Shown here one piece after another: positions 26,923 to 35,136 of a stretch of 64,000 bases of DNA. The stretch covers positions 2,290,501 through 2,354,500 of the forward strand of contig NZ_CP104965.1 in assembly GCF_025452235.1 (NCBI RefSeq). The letters run 5' to 3'. The translations under genes were made by a program, and so were the position numbers. Under the pieces are notes generated by a model. It saw nothing but the letters and a program-made list of their open reading frames with translations. It did no database searches and had not been told where the DNA came from. Every line of letters begins with the position of its first letter. Position 1 is the stretch's first letter. Source of the DNA: Devosia neptuniae. Its GTDB lineage: Bacteria > Pseudomonadota > Alphaproteobacteria > Rhizobiales > Devosiaceae.

Positions 26923-27470
26923 TTCGGACCTCCCGCAAAGCGCATGGCGAGGGCCTTGAGCCCGCGATGGATGGACACCTTGGCGGCCGTTTCGGTCATG
27001 CCGTGGGCGGCGGCGGCCTCGGCGACGGAGGCGCCATCGACCTTGGTGCGATAAATGAGATCGCTGGTGCGGGCGGGGACGGTTTCCAGCACCACGTTGA
27101 GATCGCGGCGGGCGAGGGCGTCGGCGCTGTCGTCATGGGCGATAATCGGGGCGTCGTCCTCGAGCGGCACGGTCAGACGGATCGACTGGCGGCGCACATG
27201 ATCGACGAATTTGTGGTGCGCCACCGCATGCAGCCATGCCGTGAAGGGCCGGTTGCGATCATAGGTCAGGCGGCGGGCGTGAATGGCCAGCAGGGTCTCC
27301 TGCACGAGATCCTCCGCGTGCGCGGCAAAGGCGGGGGTGAGCCGCCGGGTGAAATAGGGGCGCAGATGACGGCCGAGTTCGGCCAGCAGCGACCGATAGG
27401 CCGCAGCATCGCCGTCAAGCGAAGCGAGCATCAGGCTGCGCAATCGCATCTCGGTGGGATCAGTCTGCAT
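26919..27470 (-). CDS. sigF: ECF sigma factor SigF
   Basis: 183 residues from ATG 27470; the reading frame continues upstream but over the predicted promoter. Sigma-70 region 2 (AHAEDLVQETLLAIHARR and PFTAWLHAVAHHKFVDHVRR) and region 4 (VAEAAAAHGMTETAAKVSIH) are clear. Paired with the DUF1109 anti-sigma. It likely directs its own promoter and that of the divergent gene for the methionine-rich protein. Confidence 0.92.
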   Translation of the reverse strand: MQTDPTEMRLRSLMLASLDGDAAAYRSLLAELGRHLRPYFTRRLTPAFAAHAEDLVQETLLAIHARRLTYDRNRPFTAWLHAVAHHKFVDHVRRQSIRLTVPLEDDAPIIAHDDSADALARRDLNVVLETVPARTSDLIYRTKVDGASVAEAAAAHGMTETAAKVSIHRGLKALAMRFAGGPK

Positions 27471-27480
27471 TGCCCATTCA

Positions 27481-27506
27481 TTCGCTCCCTTGGGCCGTAT
27501 TGTTAC
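27481..27506 (-). promoter_or_regulatory. Candidate SigF-dependent promoter of sigF-nrsF
   Basis: On the reverse strand GTAACA, 16 bases, CGAA. This is the pattern reported for SigF promoters in Caulobacter (GTAACC-N16-CGAA). CGAA ends 10 bases before the sigF ATG, so the leader would be very short or absent. Confidence 0.65.
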
Positions 27507-27559
27507 ATCGGCAACGGCACTAAGGAATGCAGAATTCGGAATCACGACGGAGTGACCGC

Positions 27560-27585
27560 GTAACGTCGGGACCAGACATGGCGAA
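27560..27585 (+). promoter_or_regulatory. Candidate SigF-dependent promoter of the Met-rich protein operon
   Basis: GTAACG, 16 bases, CGAA. Same spacing and -10 as the sigF promoter on the other strand. It lies about 52 bases upstream of the GTG chosen as start of the methionine-rich protein. Confidence 0.7.
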
Positions 27586-27637
27586 TGGCAGGCATGAACC
27601 GCGCGATGGGGCGTGGTCAAAATTCTGGAGACAGCTC

Positions 27638-27979
27638 GTGACACACACTCTGCGTACACTTTCCCTCGCGGCTATTGCCGCCTTCACCTTTGCCGCAGTG
27701 CCAAGCTTTGCCGAGGACGCCATGGCTCCGGCGGGCGGCGCTATGGCTCCGGCAGGTGCTATGGGCGCCATGGCTCCGGCAGATGCCATGGGTCCGATGA
27801 CGCCGATCAGCGACGCAGACTATAAGCTGTGTAACGAACAGGCCGCGACCATGACCTTCCCCGAAGCCATGCAGGCGGCGATGGCGGCCTGTCACGGATT
27901 GCACCAGGGCATGGACGTGATGGGCGCCATGAAGTCGATGGGCATGGAAACCGGTGCCATGGCGCCAGCTGCGCAATAA
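27638..27979 (+). CDS. mrpX: Secreted methionine-rich protein, MrpX-like
   Basis: 113 residues from GTG 27638, with GGAG nine bases upstream; earlier in-frame ATGs (27527, 27578) overlap the promoter. A Sec signal peptide of about 25 residues ends at VPSFA. The mature 88 residues contain 15 Met (17%), many in AMAPAG-type repeats, plus two Cys (KLCNEQ and AACHGLH). In Azospira a similar protein, MrpX, is oxidised by hypochlorite and reduced again by YedY1/YedZ1 under SigF control. Here it lies directly upstream of a YedZ-like/YedY-like pair and divergent from sigF. The two Cys and His also allow metal binding. Confidence 0.78.
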   Translation: MTHTLRTLSLAAIAAFTFAAVPSFAEDAMAPAGGAMAPAGAMGAMAPADAMGPMTPISDADYKLCNEQAATMTFPEAMQAAMAACHGLHQGMDVMGAMKSMGMETGAMAPAAQ

Positions 27980-28003
27980 CGTTTAAGTGATGTTCGACGC
28001 TTT

Positions 28004-28038
28004 CCCCGCGCGGTACCGTTGCTACGGACTGCGCGGGG
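28004..28038 (+). promoter_or_regulatory. Hairpin between the Met-rich protein gene and the cytochrome b gene
   Basis: CCCCGCGC pairs with GCGCGGGG, with an inner CCGT/ACGG stem. No T-run. It probably protects the 3' end of the small message so the Met-rich protein is made in excess over the enzyme subunits (inference). Confidence 0.6.
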
Positions 28039-28059
28039 CAGCTGCGCGGAGGGGTATGG

Positions 28060-28911
28060 ATGAGCGAGCAGACAATTTCGGATCGGGCGGGCAAAGGCCC
28101 ACTGATCTATCGCCAATCGATCTGGACGCGGGTGACCCATTGGCTATGGGCCATCTGCCTGTTCGTCCTGCTGCTGTCGGGATTGCAGATCTTCAATGCG
28201 CATCCCGCGCTGTATATCGGGCAGCAATCGGGCTTTGAGTTCGACAATGCGGTGCTCGAGATCGGCGCGGTTAACACCGATGCTGGGGCGCGTGGGCAGA
28301 CGACTTTGTTCGGGCAGACATTCGACACGACGGGCGTGCTGGGCATGAGCGGGTCGGCGGAGCAGCCGCAATTCACGGCGTTCCCCGGTGCTGTGACCAT
28401 TCCCTCCTATCGCGATCTGGCGACGGGGCGGGTGGTGCATTTCTTTTTTGGCTGGGTGTTCGTTTTCACCATGTTCGTCTGGTTTCTGGCCAGCTTCATC
28501 AATGGGCATATTCGCCGCGATATCGTGCCGGTGGGTGACGATCTCAAAGGGGTGCCCAAGGATGTGGCTGATCATGCGCGGCTGCGGTTTCACCATGGCC
28601 GCAGCTATGGGCCGCTGCAGAAGCTGAGCTATTTCGGGGTGTTCTTCGTTCTCTTCCCGTTGATCGTTTTGACGGGGCTGACCATGTCGCCGGGCATGAA
28701 TTCCATTGCGCCCTTCCTGCTCGATATTTTTGGCGGGCGGCAGACGGCGCGGACGATCCATTTCGTGGTCATGGTGCTGCTGGTGGGGTTCTTCATCATC
28801 CATATCGCCATGGTGCTGGCGGCCGGACCACTCAATGAGCTGCGCTCGATGATTACCGGTTGGTATCGCGCCAGCCCCGGCACGCCGGCCAGCGGAGGAG
28901 ACAAGCCATGA
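28060..28911 (+). CDS. Cytochrome b/b6 (b561-type) membrane subunit, YedZ1-like
   Basis: 283 residues, preceded by GGAGGGG. The N-terminus has RVTHWLWAICLFVLLLSGLQ, the first heme-ligand helix of the cytochrome b561 family; further helices have His in GRVVHFFFGW, RTIHFVVM and FFIIHIAMVL. A periplasmic loop of about 90 residues separates helix 1 and helix 2. It would pass quinol electrons to the periplasmic Mo-enzyme encoded next, which overlaps it by four bases. Confidence 0.9.
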   Translation: MSEQTISDRAGKGPLIYRQSIWTRVTHWLWAICLFVLLLSGLQIFNAHPALYIGQQSGFEFDNAVLEIGAVNTDAGARGQTTLFGQTFDTTGVLGMSGSAEQPQFTAFPGAVTIPSYRDLATGRVVHFFFGWVFVFTMFVWFLASFINGHIRRDIVPVGDDLKGVPKDVADHARLRFHHGRSYGPLQKLSYFGVFFVLFPLIVLTGLTMSPGMNSIAPFLLDIFGGRQTARTIHFVVMVLLVGFFIIHIAMVLAAGPLNELRSMITGWYRASPGTPASGGDKP

Positions 28912-29699
28912 GCGGGTTCAAGCTCAATCGCCGCAAGTTTCTGGGCGCCTCGGCTGCGGCTGGGTCGGGGTTGATCCTGTCGGGGTGTGACCAGTTCGAC
29001 TTTTTGGGGCAGCGGGATAATCAGGTAAGGGCGGTGCTCGAACAGGCCAATGTGCTGACCTATCAGGTGCAGCGGCGGCTGATCGGGGCGCAGACGCTGG
29101 CGCGGGAATATTCGCCCAGCGAAATCCGCCAGGGCCAGCGGCCCAATGGTTCGACCAATCCGAGCACGGCGGAATATTCCGCGCTGCGGGCGGCGGATTT
29201 TGCCAATTACAAGCTGACCATCAAGGGCATGGTGGAGCAGGAAGTCAGCTTCTCGCTGGCCGAATTGCGCAATATGCCGGCGCGCAGCCAGATCACGCGG
29301 CATGATTGCGTGGAGGGCTGGAGTTGTATCGCCAAGTGGACCGGTACGCGGCTGGGGGCGGTGCTGGACATGGCGCGGGTGAAGCCGGAGGCGCGGTTCT
29401 GCGTCTATCACTGCTACGACAATATCCAGACGTCGCTGGCTGGCGACATTCTCTATTATGAGAGTTCGGACCTGATCGACGCGTACCATCCGCAGACTAT
29501 TTTGGCCTATGGGCTGAATGACCAGACCCTGCCGGTGGCCAATGGCGCGCCGATCCGGGTGCGGATCGAGCGGGCGCTGGGCTATAAGCAGCCTAAATAT
29601 GTGCACACGATCGAGCTGGTGGATGACCTGTCGCCGTTCGGGCAGGGCAAGGGCGGGTATTGGCCGGATAATGGGTATGATTGGTATGGCGGGATTTGA
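28908..29699 (+). CDS. Molybdopterin-dependent oxidoreductase, YedY1/MsrP-like
   Basis: 263 residues of the sulfite-oxidase-fold Mo family. It starts with a Tat signal (LNRRKFLGASAAAGSGL) that ends in a lipobox-like LSGC (Cys27), so it may be a lipoprotein. The molybdenum Cys ligand is most likely Cys134 in RHDCVEGWSC. Family members include MsrP, which reduces methionine sulfoxide in periplasmic proteins. Translationally coupled to the cytochrome b gene (ATGA). Context with SigF and a Met-rich secreted protein supports a methionine-sulfoxide reductase role; sulfite oxidation cannot be excluded. Confidence 0.88.
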   Translation: MSGFKLNRRKFLGASAAAGSGLILSGCDQFDFLGQRDNQVRAVLEQANVLTYQVQRRLIGAQTLAREYSPSEIRQGQRPNGSTNPSTAEYSALRAADFANYKLTIKGMVEQEVSFSLAELRNMPARSQITRHDCVEGWSCIAKWTGTRLGAVLDMARVKPEARFCVYHCYDNIQTSLAGDILYYESSDLIDAYHPQTILAYGLNDQTLPVANGAPIRVRIERALGYKQPKYVHTIELVDDLSPFGQGKGGYWPDNGYDWYGGI

Positions 29700-29742
29700 A
29701 GGGGGAGTGCCTTGGCGCTGTGGCTCTCGTTACCCCCACCCG

Positions 29743-29846
29743 CGGTGTCATTCCGGCGCAGGCCGGAATCCATGCTGAAGGCTATCCCGGCGCTGGTGCG
29801 GATCGCCACGGACATGGATTCCGGCCTGCGCCGGAATGACACCGCA
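29743..29846. repeat. Palindromic repeat family C, inverted pair
   Basis: Left arm GTGTCATTCCGGCGCAGGCC..., right arm its reverse complement ending GGAATGACACCGC. It occupies the first part of the 539-base gap between the Mo-enzyme and the helicase. Confidence 0.85.
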
Positions 29847-30238
29847 TTCTTGAATGCGCCCAGAGTAAACACTCCTCCTGTGGGAAGGACAGGGGTAACG
29901 AGAGCCCCAATCCCGCATACGCAACCCCGCCATGCATCCGCAAAACACGAATTGCCTTGCTATTTCATCCCTCTTCCCCCATTTAGGCAGTATCGTCGCG
30001 GCTGGACATTGCCAGCAAGCCTATCAGCGACGGACTTCTCTTCTTATCGATCCTAGCGGTGAGCGGCGAAGTCAGCCCGGAAACAGTATGTCCGGGTTCG
30101 AGCCAGCACCCGCGCGATATCTCCCTTTTATCGCCCGATTGCGTTTGTTGACCCTCGCCACCGCAGGTGCGGCTGGCGACATGCGCGCTGCATTGTTCTG
30201 CGCGCCGCCATGCGCTTGATGCGCAGAAAGACTAAACA
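29847..30238 (+). promoter_or_regulatory. Leader/promoter region of the helicase gene
   Basis: No gene of normal size. A 12-codon open frame (30181-30219, MRAALFCAPPCA) ends 19 bases before the helicase TTG. Cold-inducible helicases often have long untranslated leaders, but no specific cold-box can be assigned by eye. Confidence 0.35.
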
Positions 30239-31810
30239 TTGACTGATTTTACTTCTCTCGGCCTTCCCGCCGTTCTGACCGACAGCCTGACCGCTGGCGG
30301 TTTCACCGTGCCCACCAAGATCCAGGCCCAGGCCATTCCCAAGCTGCTGGAAGGCAAGGACCTGATGGGCATTGCCCAGACCGGTTCGGGCAAGACCGCT
30401 GCTTTCGGCCTGCCGATCCTGGCGGGTCTGCTGACCCTGACCGGCAAGGCCCGGCCGATGACCACCCGCGCGCTGATCCTGGCGCCGACGCGTGAACTGG
30501 CCGTGCAGATCGACGAGAACATCCGCAAATTTGCCGGCTCCAAGATGGCGCTGTCGACCGTGCTCGTGCTGGGCGGCGTGTCGCGCTACCACCAGGTGCA
30601 GAAGATTGCCAAGGGTGTCGACGTTGTTGTTGCTACCCCCGGTCGTCTCAAGGACCTGATGGATGACGGCAAGATCAAGCTGAACGAAACCCGTTGGCTG
30701 GTGCTCGACGAGGCCGATCGCATGCTCGACATGGGCTTCATCGCCCCGGTCAAGCACATTGCCAAGGCCATCGGCCAGCGCCGCCAGACCATGCTGTTCT
30801 CCGCCACGATGGCGCCTGAGATCGCGGATCTCGCCAAGGGCCTGCTGAATGATCCGGTGCGGGTTGACGCTTCGGTTGCCGGCTCCACCGTGGTCAAGAT
30901 CGACCAGCGCGTGATCCTGTCTGGCGCCAAGGCCAAGCGCGGCGTGCTCAATGAGCTGCTGGCCAGCGAAACCGAAAACATGGAACGCGTGATCATTTTC
31001 TCGCGCACCAAGCATGGCGCCGACCGCGTCGCCAAGAATCTCGATCTCGATGGCCACAAGGCCGCAGCGATCCACGGCAATAAGAGCCAGAATGCGCGCC
31101 AGAATGCGCTCAAGGGCTTCTCCTCCGGCGATGTCCGTATTCTGGTGGCGACCGATATTGCCGCCCGCGGTATCGACGTGCCCGGCATCACCCATGTGGT
31201 GAATTACGAGCTGCCTGATGACCCGGAAAACTATGTGCACCGTATTGGCCGCACCGGCCGTAACGGGGCTTCGGGCATTGCCATCACCCTGTGCGATGGC
31301 ACCGAGCGCGGCAAGCTGCGCGATGTGGAACGCCTGATCCGCCGCACGCTGCCGGTGTCGGGTGACCTGCATCTGGGCAATGATACCGGCGTCAATGAAG
31401 CACCGCGTTCGGCTTACAAGAAGCCCTCTGGTGGCCGTCCTGGCCCGCGTTCGGCCAAGAACCCGCGCCAGCAGGTGGATCGTCGTTCGCCTGCCGAGCG
31501 TCGTCCCTTTGCCGAATTCTCCAATGAGGGCAAGAGCCAGCCCCATCACCAGCCGTCGGAAACGCCGCGTGCGCGTCCTGCTGAAGGCGCTCGCACGCGT
31601 CCGGTGGAAGCGGCCCGCACCCGTCCGGCCGAGGCGCCTCGCGCTGCCCGGCCTGAAGGCCAGGTCAATCGCGTGCGCCGCGATCTTGAAACCGGCAAGC
31701 CGATCGGCGCCAAGCCAGACGCCAAGAAGCAGCGCTGGGGCAAGGCCCAGAAGGATGCAGCCCGCACCAATGGCCGCTCCAATGTGGATCGCCAGCGCGG
31801 CCGCGCATAA
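30239..31810 (+). CDS. rhlE: DEAD-box ATP-dependent RNA helicase, RhlE-type
   Basis: 523 residues. The start is TTG 30239 (MTDFTSLGLP), which matches the family N-terminus; Shine-Dalgarno AGAAAG is weak. Motifs in order: Q motif (TKIQAQAIP), Walker A AQTGSGKT, PTRELA, DEAD in VLDEADRMLD, SAT, and VI in HRIGRTGR. After about residue 370 the protein is a basic, Arg/Pro/Ala-rich low-complexity tail, typical of RNA-binding extensions. It remodels rRNA or mRNA structure, especially in the cold. An intrinsic terminator follows. Confidence 0.93.
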   Translation: MTDFTSLGLPAVLTDSLTAGGFTVPTKIQAQAIPKLLEGKDLMGIAQTGSGKTAAFGLPILAGLLTLTGKARPMTTRALILAPTRELAVQIDENIRKFAGSKMALSTVLVLGGVSRYHQVQKIAKGVDVVVATPGRLKDLMDDGKIKLNETRWLVLDEADRMLDMGFIAPVKHIAKAIGQRRQTMLFSATMAPEIADLAKGLLNDPVRVDASVAGSTVVKIDQRVILSGAKAKRGVLNELLASETENMERVIIFSRTKHGADRVAKNLDLDGHKAAAIHGNKSQNARQNALKGFSSGDVRILVATDIAARGIDVPGITHVVNYELPDDPENYVHRIGRTGRNGASGIAITLCDGTERGKLRDVERLIRRTLPVSGDLHLGNDTGVNEAPRSAYKKPSGGRPGPRSAKNPRQQVDRRSPAERRPFAEFSNEGKSQPHHQPSETPRARPAEGARTRPVEAARTRPAEAPRAARPEGQVNRVRRDLETGKPIGAKPDAKKQRWGKAQKDAARTNGRSNVDRQRGRA

Positions 31811-31834
31811 ACAGCACGGAATCGGATATGAAGA

Positions 31835-31859
31835 GGGCGGCCCCAGTGGCCGCCCTTTT
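31835..31859 (+). terminator. Intrinsic terminator after the helicase gene
   Basis: GGGCGGCC, loop CCAGT, GGCCGCCC, then TTTT. Located 25 bases after the stop. Confidence 0.88.
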
Positions 31860-31875
31860 GCTTTTGGAGACAGCC

Positions 31876-32766
31876 ATGACGAGGATCGCCATTATCGGAC
31901 CGGGCGCGATCGGGGGGACGCTGGCCGCGTGGCTGGCGCAGGATGCGGCGCATTCGGTGACGGTCTGCGCACGGACACCGTTTGACGGATTGCGGGTCGA
32001 AACGCCAGAAGGCGTGATCACGGCCCAGCCCGAGATTCTTACCGATCCGTTCCAGGCCGGGCTCGTCGATTGGGTTCTGGTTTGCACCAAGACCTATGAT
32101 GCCGATGCCACAGGGCCCTGGCTCGAACGGCTGGCGGGGCCGCAGACGCGCGTGGCGATCGTGCAGAATGGTGTTGAACATGTGCAGCTGTTCGCCCATC
32201 TAGTACCCACCCAGACGATCGTGCCGGTGATGATCAACCTGCCGGCCGTGCGCAATGCGCCGGGGCAGATCGTGCAGCACCGGCATGGCATTATCGCGGT
32301 GCCGGCAGGACCGAATGGGCAGGCTTTCGCGGCGCTGTTTGCCAAGACCGAGATCGAAGCGGCGGCGCATGAGGATTTTACATCGCAGCTGTGGATCAAG
32401 CTGACCGGCAATAGCCACACCATCGTGCCGACGCTGACCCTGCGGGCGACGGGGCCGGTGTGGAACGCGGCGCTCGAAAGCATTGTGCGGGGCGTGGTGG
32501 AAGAATGCGCGGCGGTGGGACGGGCCGAGGGGGCGACGATCCCGCAATCGGTCATCGACAATGCGGTCGAAGCGGCAAAGGCCATGCGGGAGGGCGCCGT
32601 GGCCGGCTCCTTCCACGCCGACCGGCTGGCTGGTCACCAGCTCGAGGTGGACGCCCGCAATGGGGTGATCGTGCGGCTGGGCCGCAAGCACGGGATTCCG
32701 ACGCCGATGAATGGGGTGCTGGTGACGCTGCTGGAGGCTTCGGGGAGCCCCTGGATTTCGGGGTAG
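31876..32766 (+). CDS. panE: Ketopantoate reductase family protein (2-dehydropantoate 2-reductase-like)
   Basis: 296 residues from ATG 31876 with GGAG upstream; an in-frame ATG at 31828 lies inside the terminator. The N-terminal NADPH motif is IIGPGAIGG (residues 6-14). The C-terminal half has WIKLTGNSHTIVPT and a QLEVDARNGVIVRLG segment, typical for ApbA/PanE C-domains, with the catalytic Lys in WIKL. It would reduce ketopantoate to pantoate for CoA synthesis; family paralogues act on other 2-oxo acids, so the pathway is not certain. Convergent with otsA. Confidence 0.85.
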   Translation: MTRIAIIGPGAIGGTLAAWLAQDAAHSVTVCARTPFDGLRVETPEGVITAQPEILTDPFQAGLVDWVLVCTKTYDADATGPWLERLAGPQTRVAIVQNGVEHVQLFAHLVPTQTIVPVMINLPAVRNAPGQIVQHRHGIIAVPAGPNGQAFAALFAKTEIEAAAHEDFTSQLWIKLTGNSHTIVPTLTLRATGPVWNAALESIVRGVVEECAAVGRAEGATIPQSVIDNAVEAAKAMREGAVAGSFHADRLAGHQLEVDARNGVIVRLGRKHGIPTPMNGVLVTLLEASGSPWISG

Positions 32767-32784
32767 GGCTGGGGTCTCTTTCGA

Positions 32785-34197
32785 TCACGCTACCGATGCA
32801 AGATAGAGAATATCCCTGGTGCCGCTGCCGGCGGTAGTGGCGGGGGCGAGGCGGTCGAGGAAGCGGGCGGCCCAGGCTTCGACATTGTGTTCGCGGGCGG
32901 CTGCCATGAGTGAGGTCCAGCGGGCGATGCGTTCGTCGAGCGGCATGTCCAGCGCGATGCGCAGGGCTTCGGCGGTTTCGTCGGTGTCGAAAGGATTGAC
33001 CTCGATGGCGCCATCGAAAATCTCGGCGGCGCCGGCAAAGCGCGACAAGACCAGGACGCCCGGATCGGCGGGGTTTTGCGAGCCGATATATTCGTGGGCG
33101 ACCAGGTTCATGCCGTCGCGCAGCGGGGTGACGAGGGCCACTTTGGCCAGGCGATAGAGCCCGGCAAGGCTGGGTTGGCCATAGGCGCGTTTGACATAGG
33201 TCAGGGGTTGCCAATCGGGTTCGGCAAAGCGGCCCATGACGCGGCCGCACATGGCGTCGAGGGCGTCGCTGGTTTCCTGATATTCCTTGATGGTGTCGCG
33301 CGAGGGCGGCGCCACCTGCAGCATGTGCACATGGCGGCGGAAGCGGGCATTGTTGGCGAGCAGCTTTTCATAGGCTTCGACGCGTTGCGGCAGGCCCTTG
33401 GAATAGTCGAGCCGGTCGACGCCTAGGATCAGCTTCTGCTCGCGCAGCACGCGCTCCATGCGCTTGACCATCTTGGTCGCGGCGGGGCTGACCGAGAGCT
33501 TGGCAAAGGCGTGGGGGTCCGAGCCGATGGGGAAGGAATCCACTTCCGTGCGGCTGAAATCCACCGTTTTGAGCGGATTGCCCGAGAGCGAGGAGGGCGA
33601 TTGGTGATCGGCGAATTCGGTGAAGGCGGCGACATCGCGCCTGGCCTGCATGCCGACCAGATCATAGCGCGACAGGTCGCGCATCAGATCATTGTGGTGG
33701 GGGATGGCGTAGAGCGCGTCGGAGGTGGGGAAGGGGATGTGGAGGTAAAATCCGATGCGGTTGCGGGCGCCCAGGTTGCGCAATTCGCTGGCCAGCGGGA
33801 TCAGGTGATAATCATGCACCCAGATGACGTCATCGGGCTTGAGCAGGGGCAGCAGGGCGCGGGCGAATTGTACATTGACGCGGCGATAGCCCTCATACCA
33901 ATGGGCCTCGATGGTGGCGAGATCGAGCCGCAGGTGGAAGCTGGGCCACAGGATCGAGTTGGAAAACCCGGCATAGTAATCGTGGTGATCATCGCGCGTC
34001 AGGTCGAGCTGGGCGACGGAGAGGCCATCGATATCCTCGAAGCGCGCCTCGCGCTCGGGTTGCTCGACCAGGCGCCCCGACCAGCCGAACCAGAAGCCTT
34101 CGCGTTCGCTGAGGGTCTTGCGCAAGGCAACAGCCAATCCGCCCGCGGCGGGGCCTTTTCCCGGCGTGCGATTGGAAACGACGATCAAACGGCTCAT
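32785..34197 (-). CDS. otsA: Trehalose-6-phosphate synthase
   Basis: 470 residues of GT20 glycosyltransferase. Visible: SNRTPGKGPAAGGLAVAL at the N-terminus, WVHDYHLIPLA for the UDP-glucose pocket, GVDRLDYSKGLPQR and TPLRDGMNLVAHEY. It joins UDP-glucose and glucose-6-phosphate. The phosphatase gene lies 69 bases upstream on the same strand; together they make trehalose as osmo- and desiccation protectant, opposite to the thu uptake route. Confidence 0.95.
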   Translation of the reverse strand: MSRLIVVSNRTPGKGPAAGGLAVALRKTLSEREGFWFGWSGRLVEQPEREARFEDIDGLSVAQLDLTRDDHHDYYAGFSNSILWPSFHLRLDLATIEAHWYEGYRRVNVQFARALLPLLKPDDVIWVHDYHLIPLASELRNLGARNRIGFYLHIPFPTSDALYAIPHHNDLMRDLSRYDLVGMQARRDVAAFTEFADHQSPSSLSGNPLKTVDFSRTEVDSFPIGSDPHAFAKLSVSPAATKMVKRMERVLREQKLILGVDRLDYSKGLPQRVEAYEKLLANNARFRRHVHMLQVAPPSRDTIKEYQETSDALDAMCGRVMGRFAEPDWQPLTYVKRAYGQPSLAGLYRLAKVALVTPLRDGMNLVAHEYIGSQNPADPGVLVLSRFAGAAEIFDGAIEVNPFDTDETAEALRIALDMPLDERIARWTSLMAAAREHNVEAWAARFLDRLAPATTAGSGTRDILYLASVA

Positions 34198-34211
34198 ATG
34201 TTTTTGCCCCT

Positions 34212-34264
34212 ATTTTAGTCCAGACGCCGAACTGCAGCTCCGCAAAGGGGATGCAGTTCGGGCG
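34212..34264 (-). promoter_or_regulatory. Stem-loop between otsB and otsA
   Basis: On the reverse strand CCGAACTGCA and TGCAGTTCGG (10-bp perfect stem) flank a 13-base loop. It has no adjoining T-run, so a processing or translation-modulating role is more likely than termination. Confidence 0.5.
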
Positions 34265-34266
34265 CT

Positions 34267-35043
34267 TTAATGCGTTCGTTCATATTCCCGGTCGCGGGCG
34301 ACGATGTCGCCCAAGCCCTGCAGCAAGGCGTGGACCGAGGCGACATTGGCGATGCGCATGCGGGCCGAGGTTTCCCCCTCGCCCAGCTTGATGCCGACGC
34401 CGCCCAATTCCTGGGCGGCGATGAAGCCGTCTTCGTCGGTGGTGTCATCGCCGATGAAGATCGGCAGGCGCCCGAGGAACGGCTCTTCCTGCATGAAGGC
34501 GCGCAGCGCGGTGCCCTTGCTCATGCTGCGGGGGCGGGCCTCGATCACCATCTTGCCGGCGACCAGAGTGAAATCGGGAATGCCATTGACGGCTTCTTCC
34601 ATGGCGTGGCGGCAGACGTCTTCGAGCTCGGGCGCCTGGCGATAATGCAGGGCAACGGCGCCTTCCTTGGCTTCGAGCACCAGATCGGGATGGGTTTCGA
34701 TCAGTGGTTCGATGGCATGGGCGATTTCCTCGGCGGCGAGGACAGCGGCGGGATCGACGGTTTCAACGAAGCCGTCGGCGCGGCGGCGCTGGGTGCCGTG
34801 GGCGCCGGCGACAGGCAGCGTGAGCGGGGCCAGATATTTATCGATATCCTCGATCTCGCGGCCGGTGAGCACGGCAAAGGCGCTATCGAGTTCGCGCGCG
34901 GTGCGCTCAAGCTGATGGGCCAGCGATACGGGAACATCGATGCCGTCGGGCGTTTCGGCCAGCTCGACCAATGTGCCGTCGAAGTCGGTGAAGATGGCCA
35001 GACGCGGGATGGCGTGCGGCTCTACCTGGTCGATCTGGGACAT
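34267..35043 (-). CDS. otsB: Trehalose-6-phosphate phosphatase
   Basis: 258 residues from ATG 35043 (GAGG upstream); the in-frame extension to 35106 is not needed. HAD-fold phosphatase: nucleophile motif FTDFDGTLVEL, VLTGRE as motif II region, MSKGTALRAF with the catalytic Lys, and FIGDDTTDEDGF as motif III. It dephosphorylates trehalose-6-phosphate. Upstream gene of the otsBA pair. Confidence 0.94.
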   Translation of the reverse strand: MSQIDQVEPHAIPRLAIFTDFDGTLVELAETPDGIDVPVSLAHQLERTARELDSAFAVLTGREIEDIDKYLAPLTLPVAGAHGTQRRRADGFVETVDPAAVLAAEEIAHAIEPLIETHPDLVLEAKEGAVALHYRQAPELEDVCRHAMEEAVNGIPDFTLVAGKMVIEARPRSMSKGTALRAFMQEEPFLGRLPIFIGDDTTDEDGFIAAQELGGVGIKLGEGETSARMRIANVASVHALLQGLGDIVARDREYERTH

Positions 35044-35136
35044 GACGTGCCTCGGAAGGGAACAATTCTGAAGCATCAACGCATGGTGCGGCGATTGGTT
35101 CGGCATGGCTGGTATGTGGGGAGTGTTGTTCCTCCC

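Noticed and set aside
31362..31985. Plus-strand open frame overlapping the helicase tail
   Set aside because: Arg/Pro/Ser-rich frame produced by the low-complexity helicase tail; it also crosses the intrinsic terminator.
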